Assembly (NCBI RefSeq): GCF_000718785.1
Contig: NZ_JOCA01000003.1
Span: 248,001 to 312,000, forward strand
DNA from: Streptomyces sp. NRRL WC-3626
GTDB taxonomy: Bacteria > Actinomycetota > Actinomycetes > Streptomycetales > Streptomycetaceae
DNA length: 64,000 nucleotides
Reading direction: 5' to 3'
The position numbers and the translations under genes were made by a program. The notes beneath the pieces were generated by a model. It searched no databases. It was not told the DNA's origin and worked only from the letters and a program-made list of their open reading frames with translations. This document shows positions 43,536 to 54,396 of the stretch, in pieces (positions within the stretch are counted from its first letter, which is position 1; each line of letters begins with the position of its first letter).

Positions 43536-44987
43536 TCAGCGCTTACGGCGTCTGCCCCGCCCGCCGCGCCCCGCCGGGCGGGCCTCCGGTACCTGCCCGG
43601 GCACCTGTGCCTGCTCCTGCGCCTGGCCGTGGCCCCGAGTCCGTGCCTCTGCCGTCGGGCGGTCGGCCGAGACCACCAGCGCGGCCAGCGCCGTGGTCAC
43701 CGGCACCGAGGCCACCAGGCCGATGGAGCCGATGAGGGTACGCACGATCTCCTCCGCGACCAGCTCGCTGTTGGCGACCGTCCCCACGCTGCTCTGCGCG
43801 ATGGAGAACAGCAGCAGGAGCGGCAGCGCGGCACCGGCATAGGCGAGGACCAGCGTGTTGACCACCGACGCGATGTGGTCGCGGCCGATCCGGATGCCCG
43901 CGCGGTACAGCCCCCGCCAGCCCGTCGACGGGTTGGCCTCGTGCAGCTCCCAGACCGCGGACGTCTGCGTGACCGTCACATCGTCGAGGACACCGAGCGA
44001 GCCGATGATGACGCCGGCCAGCAGCAGGCCGCTCATGTCGATCCCTGGATACAGCCCGTGGATCAGGCCGGTGTTGTCGTCGGTGTTGCCGGTCAGCGCG
44101 GCCCAGCCGATGAACACCGAGCCCAGAATGCCGATCAACAGCAGTGAGATCAGCGTGCCGAGCACCGCCACCGAGGTTCTCGCCGACAGCCCGTGACAGA
44201 GGTACAGCGCGATCAGCATCATCGCGCTCGCCCCCACCACCGCGACGATCAGCGGGTTCGACCCCTGCAGGATCGCGGGCAGGATGAAGAAGTTGAGCAC
44301 GAGGAAGCTGATCGCCAGCGCCACCAGCGCCATCACCCCGCGCAGCCGTCCCACGGCCACGACGGCGAGCGCGAAGATGCCCGCGAGCAGTGCCATCGGG
44401 AAGCGCCGGTCCACGTCGGTGACCGAGTACTGGAGGTCCCGGGGCGCGGAGGGCTCGTAGGCCACCACGACCTTCTGGCCCTCGCTCAGCTGCCGGGACT
44501 GGTCCGGCTGCACGATCTCGTCGAACGTACGGCCCTTGTCGTCGCCGGTGTCGACCCGGATCGTCGCCTTCTTGCAGGTGCCGTCCGCCTGCTGCTGGGC
44601 GGAGGAGCCCTCGGCGGTGGAGGTGTCGCCGGTCGGGACGCCGGCGGAGCCGTTCACGGACTGGCAGCTCAGCTCGACCACCTTGGTGACCGTGGCGTGC
44701 TGCGTCTGCCGGTCGAAGCCGACGCCGGTGCGCTCGTGCGCCGGGGCCCCGCCCGGCCACAGCACGGCGAGTCCGATCAGTACCGCCGCGGCGAACGGGA
44801 TCAGGATCGCCGCGATGACCTTGCGCAGATGCCGGGAGACGGGCGCGGCCGGGCCGTGTGCGTGGCTGTGTCCGTGCCCGTTCCCGTGTGCATGGCCGTG
44901 CACGTGGCCGTGACCACCGTCGTCCGCGGCACCGGGCGGGCGCGATGGTTCGGGGGGCGGAAACGGAGGAGGTTGAGTGGGCGTCAC
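43536..44987 (-). CDS. YibE/F-family membrane protein with His-rich N-terminus
   Basis: A 483-residue membrane protein. Residues ~25-46 alternate His with Gly/Ala (GHGHVHGHAHGNGHGHSHAHG), a likely metal-binding tail. A membrane anchor, an extracytoplasmic domain with two cysteines (ELSCQSVNG, DGTCKKA) and at least six C-terminal helices of the YibE/F type follow. The C-terminus is Gln/Gly/Arg-rich and basic. The function is unknown; metal handling is suggested only by the His-rich tail. It is divergent from the thiC riboswitch. Confidence 0.83.
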   Translation of the reverse strand: MTPTQPPPFPPPEPSRPPGAADDGGHGHVHGHAHGNGHGHSHAHGPAAPVSRHLRKVIAAILIPFAAAVLIGLAVLWPGGAPAHERTGVGFDRQTQHATVTKVVELSCQSVNGSAGVPTGDTSTAEGSSAQQQADGTCKKATIRVDTGDDKGRTFDEIVQPDQSRQLSEGQKVVVAYEPSAPRDLQYSVTDVDRRFPMALLAGIFALAVVAVGRLRGVMALVALAISFLVLNFFILPAILQGSNPLIVAVVGASAMMLIALYLCHGLSARTSVAVLGTLISLLLIGILGSVFIGWAALTGNTDDNTGLIHGLYPGIDMSGLLLAGVIIGSLGVLDDVTVTQTSAVWELHEANPSTGWRGLYRAGIRIGRDHIASVVNTLVLAYAGAALPLLLLFSIAQSSVGTVANSELVAEEIVRTLIGSIGLVASVPVTTALAALVVSADRPTAEARTRGHGQAQEQAQVPGQVPEARPAGRGGRGRRRKR

Positions 44988-45069
44988 CGCCCGATCATCG
45001 CAAGAACGGGATGAGGCCCTCTGTTCACCGCGCCAGAAAGGACGCTAGCGTGGAGGCGCTTTTGTACAC

Positions 45070-47036
<1,967 letters not shown>

Positions 47037-47062
47037 CCCTGCCCTCGGGCGCGCCCGCGGAC

Positions 47063-47089
47063 GGGAGGGGCCGGCCTGCCGCCCCTCCC
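47063..47089 (+). terminator. Terminator of thiC
   Basis: A 9-bp stem GGGAGGGGC/GCCCCTCCC with a 9-nt loop, 27 nt after the stop. Confidence 0.75.
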
Positions 47090-47108
47090 CTTCGGCGGAG
47101 CGGGTGGG

Positions 47109-47114
47109 CAGACT
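47109..47114 (+). promoter_or_regulatory. -10 element, leaderless TerD-VWA gene
   Basis: CAGACT 6 nt before ATG 47121. Confidence 0.45.
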
Positions 47115-47120
47115 GGCCCC

Positions 47121-48554
47121 ATGACAGCGAGTCCGATGAGCAAGGGGTCCAATCGTCCCGTCGAGGCACGGGTGGTGAGTGTCGAGCTCGCCTGGGCGGC
47201 CGGGCCCGGTGTGCCCGACGTCGATGCCTCGGCGCTGCTCCTCACGGCGGCCGGGCGGGTGCGGGACGACGGGGACTTCGTCTTCTACAACCAGCCACGT
47301 CACGCGTCCGACGCCGTGACACATATCGGGAAGCGGAGCGGCGCCGGGGAGACGACCGACACCGTGCGGGTGGACCTGGGCGCGGTGGAGGCGGCGGTCG
47401 AGCGGATCGTGCTGTGCGCGTCGGCGGACGGCGGGACGTTCGGGCAGGTGCCGGGGCTGCTGCTCAGGGTGCTCGACGCCGGGTCGGGGAACGAGCTGGC
47501 CCGGTTCGACATGGCGGCCGGGACGGAGACCGCCTTCATCGGCGGCGAGCTGTACCGGCGGCAGGGGGCGTGGAAGTTCCGGGCGGTGGGGCAGGGCTAC
47601 GCGTCCGGGCTCGCGGGGCTGGCCACGGACTTCGGTATCTCCGTGGACGACACGGCCTCGCCCGCGGCCGCACCGTCGGCCACGCCCGCGACCACCGCAC
47701 CCCCGGTCTCACCGGTCCCTCCGCCGCCGCCCGCCCCTCCCACGGCGTCGGCCGCCCCCGTGCCGGCCGCCGGGCCCCAGCCGGGGACCCCGCGGCTCAC
47801 CAAGGGTGAGGAGCGGCTGCCCGTCGACATGCGCAAGCGGTTGTCGCTGCGCAAGGAGCAGGTGGCGGTCAGTCTGCGCAAGCACGGGGCCGCCGAGGTC
47901 ACCGCGCGCGTCATCCTCGTACTCGACGCCTCCGGATCCATGTCCTTCCTGTACTCCAGGGGAGTCGTGGCCGACGTCGTCGAGCGGATGGCGGCGGTCG
48001 CGGCGCAGCTGGACGACGACGGGGAGATGCAGGCCTGGACCTTCGCCTCGAACCCGGCCCGGCTGCCCGACCTGCGGCTCGGGGAGCTGCCCGAGTGGCT
48101 GCGGCTGCATGTGCGCGTGGGGGAGGTGGGCCTCTTCCGGCGCGGACGCAAGAAGGGGCTCGATCCCAGCCAGGTCGACATGCGGGACGTGGGCATCCAG
48201 AACGAGGAGCAGAAGGTCATCGCGGAGGTGCGCGCCTTCGTCCGGGACCATCCCGCGTCCGCCCCGACCCTCGTCCTGTTCTTCTCCGACGGTGGCGTCT
48301 ACCGGGACAAGGACATCGAGCGCGAGCTCCGCGAAGCGGTGGAGGAACCCGTCTTCTGGCAGTTCGTGGGGCTCGGCAAGTCCAACTACGGCGTGCTGGA
48401 GCGATTCGACACACTCACGGGCCGCCGCGTCGACAACGTCGGGTTCTTCGCCGTCGACGACATCAGCACCGTGCCGGACGCGGAGCTGTACGACCGTCTG
48501 CTGTCCGAGTTCCCGCAGTGGATCACGGCCGCGGGGCGGGCGGGGATTCTCTGA
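47121..48554 (+). CDS. TerD-VWA fusion protein (tellurite-resistance-type)
   Basis: A 477-residue protein joining two domains of the Ter system. An N-terminal TerD-like beta-sandwich (about 10-175: [24 protein letters not shown] ... [10 protein letters not shown]) has acidic Ca-binding patches. A Pro/Ala/Thr linker (~178-225) follows, then a von Willebrand factor A domain with the metal-ion site [17 protein letters not shown] (MIDAS D-x-S-x-S). Such proteins act in stress or phage-related complexes of unclear chemistry. It is not accompanied by terZABC genes here. Confidence 0.87.
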   Translation: MTASPMSKGSNRPVEARVVSVELAWAAGPGVPDVDASALLLTAAGRVRDDGDFVFYNQPRHASDAVTHIGKRSGAGETTDTVRVDLGAVEAAVERIVLCASADGGTFGQVPGLLLRVLDAGSGNELARFDMAAGTETAFIGGELYRRQGAWKFRAVGQGYASGLAGLATDFGISVDDTASPAAAPSATPATTAPPVSPVPPPPPAPPTASAAPVPAAGPQPGTPRLTKGEERLPVDMRKRLSLRKEQVAVSLRKHGAAEVTARVILVLDASGSMSFLYSRGVVADVVERMAAVAAQLDDDGEMQAWTFASNPARLPDLRLGELPEWLRLHVRVGEVGLFRRGRKKGLDPSQVDMRDVGIQNEEQKVIAEVRAFVRDHPASAPTLVLFFSDGGVYRDKDIERELREAVEEPVFWQFVGLGKSNYGVLERFDTLTGRRVDNVGFFAVDDISTVPDAELYDRLLSEFPQWITAAGRAGIL

Positions 48555-48591
48555 AACCGGATCCCGGTCCGCCCCTCGGCCTGTCCACTCG

Positions 48592-49455
48592 CTACTCCGG
48601 CTGGTGCTCCGGCCCGCCGAAGTCCGGGCTCGAGTAGTCCGGGCTGGAGTAGCTCGGCCGGGTGCCACGGGCCGACCCCTCCTCCGGGCTGGAGAAACCC
48701 GGCCGGTCGTACCCGAGATGCGGCATACGGCCGGACCGCGCGGGCGGTGCCGTGTGCTGCAGCGCGGCGGCCGTCGCCGGATCGGAGAGGGCGTCCCGCA
48801 GGAACGGCAGGATCCCCCGCTCCAGCAGGGCCTCGTGCCAGGCCTCCCTGGCCCGGGTGAGCTCGCCGTCGAGTTCCCGGTACGGCCCGCCGAGCGCCGA
48901 CGGCTTGTTGCGCAGCGCCGTGAGCAGCAGACCCGCGCCGGCGACGAGGATGGCGACCGCCGTCACCGCGCCGAACACCCACCCCGTGGTGAGCATGGTC
49001 CGGGCGAAAGCGGCCTCCGGGTCGAGCATCCGCAGGATGTAGCCGACGAGCAGGAAGATCGCGGCCGCCGTCCCGGCCAGGACGGGAGCCAGGACGGCGA
49101 CGACGGCCACGGCGCCGGCCCCGGCGGTCTCGGCGACCTCGCCCATGGTGGCGGCGAGCCCCACCGCGTTCGTCCCCGGCTCGGTGACGCCGGACTCACG
49201 GACGGACGGAGCGGACGGCGCCGGTGGACGGCGCAGTTCCTCGCGGACCTTCACATAGTGCTGGTACTCGGTCGCCGCGGCCGTCGTGATGATCGCGGTG
49301 GCGCCCAGCGCCATCGTGCGCAGTTGTTCCGAGTTGAGCCGCTGTCCTACCGCGGCCAGTTCCGGGTGGTGTGGTGCGGAGCGCAGCGCCTCATCGAGAA
49401 TCCGCTCGTATTCCTGGCGGTCCTCGCTCAGCAGGTGCTGCGGAACGCTGTTCAT
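48592..49455 (-). CDS. Membrane protein of unknown function with Ser/Pro/Tyr-rich tail
   Basis: A 287-residue protein from ATG 49455 ([16 protein letters not shown]), spaced from GGGGG; ATG 49461 is an alternative. The N-terminal ~95 residues are hydrophilic and helical. Two or three membrane segments follow ([52 protein letters not shown]). The C-terminus repeats [13 protein letters not shown]. No family is recognised. It is convergent with the TerD-VWA gene. Confidence 0.75.
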   Translation of the reverse strand: MNSVPQHLLSEDRQEYERILDEALRSAPHHPELAAVGQRLNSEQLRTMALGATAIITTAAATEYQHYVKVREELRRPPAPSAPSVRESGVTEPGTNAVGLAATMGEVAETAGAGAVAVVAVLAPVLAGTAAAIFLLVGYILRMLDPEAAFARTMLTTGWVFGAVTAVAILVAGAGLLLTALRNKPSALGGPYRELDGELTRAREAWHEALLERGILPFLRDALSDPATAAALQHTAPPARSGRMPHLGYDRPGFSSPEEGSARGTRPSYSSPDYSSPDFGGPEHQPE

Positions 49456-49644
49456 GTGCATCCCCCGATGCTCCGTAGGGCTTGGGGCTCGGCATGCTGA
49501 CGAGCCGTCGGGCAGAAACGGAGGGGAGCCTGCTACGGATAAGCCGATGGTAGAGCGGTGACGGCACGCGGTGACAGAGGATTTACCGAAATTGCCTGCC
49601 GCGAAATGAGTTTCCGGGCCGCCGGATCACAGCCCGGGGAACGC

Positions 49645-50721
49645 TCAGGCGTCCAGCGGCAGTTGCTGGACCAGGAGTTTTCCGGCCATGGTGACCCCGC
49701 CGTCCATCGCGATGGCCAGTCCGTCGGCGTAGACATGAGGTCCGGTGACCACGGGGCCCCCGTCGTCCTCGCCCTCCTCGGAACCGACTTCGCCCAGCAG
49801 ATACGGAATCGGGCTGTGGCCGTGAACGACCCGGGTGCCGCCGTACGTATCCAGCAGGGAGCGCACCGCGTCGGCGCCGCCCTCGTCGCGGAAGGAGAAC
49901 CGCTTGGTGAACTTGCGGAACAGGTCCCAGACCTCGTCGGCGTCGTTGCGGGTGATCGTCTCGCGGACGGTGTCGTTGACCTCTTCGATCGAGCGGCCGT
50001 AGTCGAGGTAGGCGGTGGTGTCCGAGTGCAGCAGGAGGTGGCCGTCGACCTCCTCGACGGCGTCGAGGCGGGCCATCCACTGCAGGTGGTGGTCCTGGAG
50101 GCGGTCCATGTCGGTCTTCTGGCCGCCGTTGAGCAGCCAGGCCGCCTGGAAGGTGGCGGTGCCCGCGCCGGAGTTGACGGGGGTGTCGCCGAACCGCTTG
50201 GCGCCGAGCAGCAGCAGCTCGTGGTTGCCCATGAGGGCCTTGCAGTAGCCGCCGGCCGCGGCGGCCTCGGCGGACAGCCGCATCACGAGATCGATGACGC
50301 CGATGCCGTCCGGGCCGCGGTCGGTGAAGTCGCCGAGGAACCACAGCCGTGCCGTGCCGGCGCACCACTGGCCCGCCGCGTCGAGCAGGCCCTGCTCCTG
50401 GAGGGCGGCCACCAGTTCGTCGAGGTAGCCGTGGACGTCACCGACCACGTACAGCGGGCCCTGGCCGGTGGTGGGCTGCGGAGCGGGGACGGACGCGGGG
50501 TCGACGGTCACCTGAACAGTGTCACCCCGATTGATGACGGGGAGATCCCGCTGGGTGGGTGTGTATCCGTCGGGGTAGGCCTCCTCGGCGGGCGGGGCGA
50601 CGTCACCGGGGTGCGTGCTCTGGGCGTACGGACCGGTCTCGTGGACGTACGCGGGCACCCGGAAGTCGCGCACCGTCGCAGTGCGCTCCACCTCGGGTCC
50701 CTGACCGGCCCCCTGAGTCAT
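49645..50721 (-). CDS. Calcineurin-type metallophosphatase
   Basis: A 358-residue phosphoesterase. The motifs GDVHGYLDEL, WFLGDFTDRGPDG, LMGNHELLL and VVHGHSPIPY are those of PPP-type serine/threonine or ApaH-like enzymes. It has a ~100-residue N-terminal extension. ATG 50721 is chosen for its GGAGGGG site; ATG 50736 is possible. The substrate is unknown. It is preceded by an unusual 760-bp noncoding, repeat-rich stretch. Confidence 0.87.
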   Translation of the reverse strand: MTQGAGQGPEVERTATVRDFRVPAYVHETGPYAQSTHPGDVAPPAEEAYPDGYTPTQRDLPVINRGDTVQVTVDPASVPAPQPTTGQGPLYVVGDVHGYLDELVAALQEQGLLDAAGQWCAGTARLWFLGDFTDRGPDGIGVIDLVMRLSAEAAAAGGYCKALMGNHELLLLGAKRFGDTPVNSGAGTATFQAAWLLNGGQKTDMDRLQDHHLQWMARLDAVEEVDGHLLLHSDTTAYLDYGRSIEEVNDTVRETITRNDADEVWDLFRKFTKRFSFRDEGGADAVRSLLDTYGGTRVVHGHSPIPYLLGEVGSEEGEDDGGPVVTGPHVYADGLAIAMDGGVTMAGKLLVQQLPLDA

Positions 50722-51481
50722 CGACCCCTCCACCATCGCGCCGCCTCCGCACCGCGTCGGACTGCCTGGTCGCAGCGGCCCGCGGTGTGTGGGCCCATCA
50801 TAGGAATGCGGATCGCGCCGTGTGATGACCCAGGGGTGGTGAATCGGAGCAAGACCCCGGTTCCTTGCGGCATTCATCCCGTTTGAGTCGGTCTTCGTCC
50901 GCCTCCGCGGCCGTCGCCGCCGCGCGCCGTCCGCCGGTGACCGGCCTGCGGTGCTCCGGGGGGACGGCCTGTTCCGAGCGGAGGGGCGGCCGGGGGGGGC
51001 TTCTCCGTTTCCGGTCCGTGGAGGCTGGTGTCCCGGCCCCGGGACGCCAGCCTCCACGAACCGGCCGCGGAACCGCCGCTTCCCCCCTCCGGAAGCGGAG
51101 GCTCCACTCTCAGGGCCGCGATCCGGTCCACGGGGGCCCGCGATCCGTCCCGCCGCCCCCGCGTTCCGGCGTCCGGTACCTCGGCGTCCCGACAGTCGGC
51201 ATCCCCCGCGCCCTGACGTCCGGTTCCGGGTCCCGACGGCCGCCCTCCGCGTCACGAGCCGCCGGGGCTCCGCGTCCCGGCGCCTCTGGGTCCCGACCTG
51301 AGGCACCTCACGCTCCGACGGCGGGCGCTTCGGCGCCCCGACCGCCTACACGCCGCCTCCCGACCGCCGAACCCCTGCCGTCCGGAAGCCCTGGACGCCC
51401 GGACCGCCGAGCCCTTCGCGACCGGAAGCCCCGGAGCCCCGGCCTCACCACCCTGTCCAGAAGCCCCCGGTGCCCCCCGCC
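50722..51481. other. 760-bp GC-extreme noncoding region with hairpins
   Basis: No credible gene. It contains a near-perfect 42-nt hairpin (51017-51058, 20-bp stem with one G-T pair and 2-nt loop), a second 8-bp hairpin (51076-51098), a run of eight G (around 50992-50999) and degenerate copies of GGAAGCCC about every 45 bp between 51380 and 51470. Confidence 0.6.
51017..51058. repeat. 20-bp-stem hairpin in noncoding region
   Basis: Arms CGTGGAGGCTGG-TGTCCCGG and their complement, 2-nt loop. No T-tract follows on either strand, so it is not a plain intrinsic terminator. Confidence 0.75.
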
Positions 51482-52594
51482 TCACGACCCCTTCGGTGAC
51501 CTCGGTGGGCTGACCGTCGTACGGGGCGGACGTCGTTGTGACGAGGTGCGCACGATCAGCTCCGTCGGTATGACCTGCTCCACCGGCTGGTCCGAGTCGA
51601 GTCCCTCGATGGCGTCGATGAGCAGCTGGATCACCGCCGTACCGATGCGGCGCGGCTTCAGGGAGAGCGTGGTGACCGGCGGTTCCGTGTTGGCGTAGAC
51701 CGTGGACTCGCTGCAGCAGACGAGCAGCAGGTCGTCCGGGACACGCAGACCGTAGCGGCGGGCGGCGGCGAGCAGATCGGTGCCGTTCGGATCGAACAGG
51801 CCGTAGACGGCGTCGGGGCGGTCGGGCCGGGCGAGCAGCCGGTCGGCGGCGACGGCGCCCGCGCACGGATCGTGTGCCGGGTAGGCCTCGTAGACCGGGT
51901 CCTGGCCCACGCGCTCGCACCAGCGCAGATACGCGGTGGTCGACAGGTGGGTGTAGGTGTCGGTCGTGGTGCCGGTGAGCAGGCCGATGCGGCGGGCGCC
52001 GGCGTCGGCGAGATGGTCGAGGATGCCCATGACGGCGGCCTCGTGGTCGTTGTCGACCCAGGCGGTGACCGGCAGCGAGCCGGCCGGGCGGCCGTCGGAG
52101 ACGACCGGTAAGCCCTGGCGGACCAGTTCGGTGACGACCGGATCCTGGTCGGAGGGGTCGATGACGACCGTGCCGTCCAGGGCGACGTTGGACCACACGT
52201 CGTGGCGGGAGGTCGCGGGGAGGATCACGAGCGCGTAGCCGCGGGCGAGCGCGGCGGAGGTGGCGGCGCGCGCCATCTCGGCGAAGTACGCGAACTCGGT
52301 GAAGGTGAAAGGTTCATCCCCGTACGTCGTCACGGTCAGGCCGATGAGTCCGGACTTCCCCGTGCGCAGCGTCCGGGCGGCGGCAGAGGGGCGGTACCCC
52401 AGTCTGTCGGCCACCTCGCGGACGTGGCGCCGGGTGGCGTCCGGGAGCCTGCCCTTTCCGTTGAGGGCATCGGAGACGGTTGTGATGGAGACTCCGGCGG
52501 CGGCGGCCACGTCCCTGATGCCCGCTCGTCCCGGCCTGCTGCCTCGGCGTGAGGTTTCCGCGCGGCTCACCTGGTGCTTCCCTGCTGCTGTCAT
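51482..52594 (-). CDS. LacI-family transcriptional regulator
   Basis: A 370-residue repressor from ATG 52594 (MTAAGKHQVSRAETSR). The HTH with hinge reads GIRDVAAAAGVSITTVSDALNGKGRLPDATRRHVREVADRLGYRP (residues ~28-72). A periplasmic-binding-protein-like sugar domain follows. It shows no adjacent sugar operon; the divergent neighbour is an aminotransferase across a 461-bp gap. The ligand is unknown. Confidence 0.93.
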   Translation of the reverse strand: MTAAGKHQVSRAETSRRGSRPGRAGIRDVAAAAGVSITTVSDALNGKGRLPDATRRHVREVADRLGYRPSAAARTLRTGKSGLIGLTVTTYGDEPFTFTEFAYFAEMARAATSAALARGYALVILPATSRHDVWSNVALDGTVVIDPSDQDPVVTELVRQGLPVVSDGRPAGSLPVTAWVDNDHEAAVMGILDHLADAGARRIGLLTGTTTDTYTHLSTTAYLRWCERVGQDPVYEAYPAHDPCAGAVAADRLLARPDRPDAVYGLFDPNGTDLLAAARRYGLRVPDDLLLVCCSESTVYANTEPPVTTLSLKPRRIGTAVIQLLIDAIEGLDSDQPVEQVIPTELIVRTSSQRRPPRTTVSPPRSPKGS

Positions 52595-53055
52595 GGCGAG
52601 CCGATAGTAGGGCTCATGCGGTGGGGTAGGGCGGACGCATATGCATGCGTTGACAGGCACGTTTCTGCAAGATCATCAAACCCCAATTACCTTGGAAATC
52701 AAGGGGGTTGAACGTTCCAATACCAGGAAGTGACGTGCCGACGCATGCGGGCCTGGCCTGGGTGCGATGTTGCGAAGAGGTCTCAACTCACCTTCACGGG
52801 GGACGCGCGCCACGGCGCAAGCCACCGGCGCATAGATATATGTGCGGCGCGCCCCTGGGTCGCACGCCCTTCGTACACCTTCGGGCGAAGTTGCCCCCGT
52901 TTCCGCGGTAAGGGACGGGGCGGGCCCCGGCACCCGCCCCTCTCGTGCTCAGCGGCGGCCTTCTCTACGCAGCGGCGCCGAATCCTCATAAGGTGAGCAG
53001 TATTGGATGTCGGCGGCGGACACGGGTGCCGCCGGTCTTCGCGAGGAGGACTGCG
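52595..53055. other. lacI-aminotransferase divergent gap
   Basis: 461 bp with a locally AT-rich segment (52650-52730), a TTGACA at 52650-52655 and an inverted TTGGAA...TTCCAA near 52690-52720. It should contain promoters for both genes; none can be placed with certainty. A short reading frame at 52708-52911 shows no protein-like features. Confidence 0.45.
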
Positions 53056-54135
53056 GTGAGCGAGACGAGCCCCAAGCTGCGCGCCGAGCTGGAGGGGATC
53101 CCCACGTACAAGCCGGGCAAGCCGGCGGCGGCCGGCGGACCGGTGGCGTACAAGCTGTCCTCCAACGAGAACCCGTATCCGCCGCTGCCGGGCGTGATGG
53201 AGGCCGTGACGGCCTCGGCGTCCTCCTTCAACCGCTACCCGGACATGGCCTGTACGGCCCTGATGGCCGAGCTGTCCGAGCGCTTCGCGGTCCCGGCCTC
53301 CCACCTGGCCACCGGCACCGGCTCGGTCGGCGTCGCCCAGCAGCTGCTGCAGGCCACCGCGGGCCCGGGCGACGAGGTGATCTACGCCTGGCGGTCCTTC
53401 GAGGCCTATCCGATCATCACGCGGATCAGCGGGGCCACGCCCGTCCAGGTGCCGCTGACTCCCGGCGATGTGCACGACCTCGACGCGATGGCCGAGGCGA
53501 TCACCGACCGCACCCGGCTCATCTTCGTCTGCAACCCCAACAACCCGACCGGCACGGTGGTGCGCCGGGCCGAGCTGGAGCGTTTCCTCGACCGGGTGCC
53601 GAGCGACGTCCTGGTGGTGCTCGACGAGGCCTACCGCGAGTTCATCCGGGACACCGAGGTACCCGATGGTGTCGAGCTCTACCGGCAGCGGCCCAACGTC
53701 TGCGTCCTGCGGACCTTCTCCAAGGCGTACGGCCTGGCGGGGCTGCGCGTCGGCTTCGCCATCGCCCACGAGCCGGTGGCGGCGGCGCTGCGCAAGACGG
53801 CGGTGCCCTTCGGCGTGAGCCAGATCGCGCAGGACGCGGCGATCGCCTCGCTGCGCGCCGAGGACGAGCTGATCGGCCGGGTCGGCTCGCTGGTGTGTGA
53901 GCGCAACCGGGTGACGGACGCGCTGCGGGACCAGGGCTGGACGGTGCCCGAGACCCAGGCCAACTTCGTGTGGCTGCGGCTGGGGGAGCGCACGGTGTCG
54001 TTCGCGCAGGCGTGCGAGCAGGCCGGTGTGGTCGTCCGGCCGTTCGCCGGGGAGGGTGTGCGGGTCACGATCGGCGAGACCGAGGCGAACGACATCTTCC
54101 TGAAGGTGACGGAAGGGTTCCGCAAGGGGCTCTGA
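53056..54135 (+). CDS. HisC-like aminotransferase (histidinol-phosphate/aromatic type)
   Basis: A 359-residue class I/II aminotransferase. It shows [29 protein letters not shown] (written [13 protein letters not shown] here), the PLP lysine in [14 protein letters not shown] and the conserved C-terminal arginine region GVRVTIG. The GTG start has GAGGAGGA eight bases upstream. It is isolated from other his genes, so it may be the aromatic aminotransferase (Pat) rather than the histidine enzyme. A terminator follows. Confidence 0.9.
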   Translation: MSETSPKLRAELEGIPTYKPGKPAAAGGPVAYKLSSNENPYPPLPGVMEAVTASASSFNRYPDMACTALMAELSERFAVPASHLATGTGSVGVAQQLLQATAGPGDEVIYAWRSFEAYPIITRISGATPVQVPLTPGDVHDLDAMAEAITDRTRLIFVCNPNNPTGTVVRRAELERFLDRVPSDVLVVLDEAYREFIRDTEVPDGVELYRQRPNVCVLRTFSKAYGLAGLRVGFAIAHEPVAAALRKTAVPFGVSQIAQDAAIASLRAEDELIGRVGSLVCERNRVTDALRDQGWTVPETQANFVWLRLGERTVSFAQACEQAGVVVRPFAGEGVRVTIGETEANDIFLKVTEGFRKGL

Positions 54136-54151
54136 CCAGCACGAACGTTAA

Positions 54152-54180
54152 GGCGGCCGACGGTTGACCCGTCGGCCGCC
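54152..54180 (+). terminator. Terminator after the aminotransferase gene
   Basis: A 12-bp perfect stem (GGCGGCCGACGG and complement) with a 5-nt loop, followed by a T-rich stretch. Confidence 0.88.
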
Positions 54181-54199
54181 GGTGTTTTCGCGGAAGATC

Positions 54200-54241
54200 C
54201 GCGCACAGGGGTTGACGTCACGCGCACAGGGGTTGACGTCA
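54200..54241. repeat. Two tandem 21-bp direct repeats upstream of cydA
   Basis: Exact 21-bp unit repeated twice (54200-54220, 54221-54241), each with TTGACGTCA. A third copy begins but breaks off after 8 bp. Possible regulator-binding array. Confidence 0.8.
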
Positions 54242-54294
54242 CAGGGGACCCCCCTTCCCGGTCAGGAAAGCGGTAGGTCATAATTGCTTGTGAA

Positions 54295-54310
54295 TGTGAA
54301 CGCGTTCACA
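54295..54310. promoter_or_regulatory. Rex operator of the cydABCD operon
   Basis: TGTGAACGCGTTCACA, a perfect 16-bp palindrome identical to the known S. coelicolor Rex-binding consensus. Rex, the NADH/NAD+ sensor, is known to control cyd genes in Streptomyces. A CATAAT (54279-54284) just upstream is a possible -10. Confidence 0.93.
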
Positions 54311-54396
54311 AGCGCATCCCGTTTTCCTCCGAGATGTCGAGGGACGAAGCGGGATCAAGCGGCCGCCGCGACCACGGCGAAGTTAGGAGCGACGAC

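Noticed and set aside
52708..52911. Short reading frame in the lacI-aminotransferase gap
   Set aside because: Rare TTG start, no ribosome site, composition of random GC-rich DNA and no motif.
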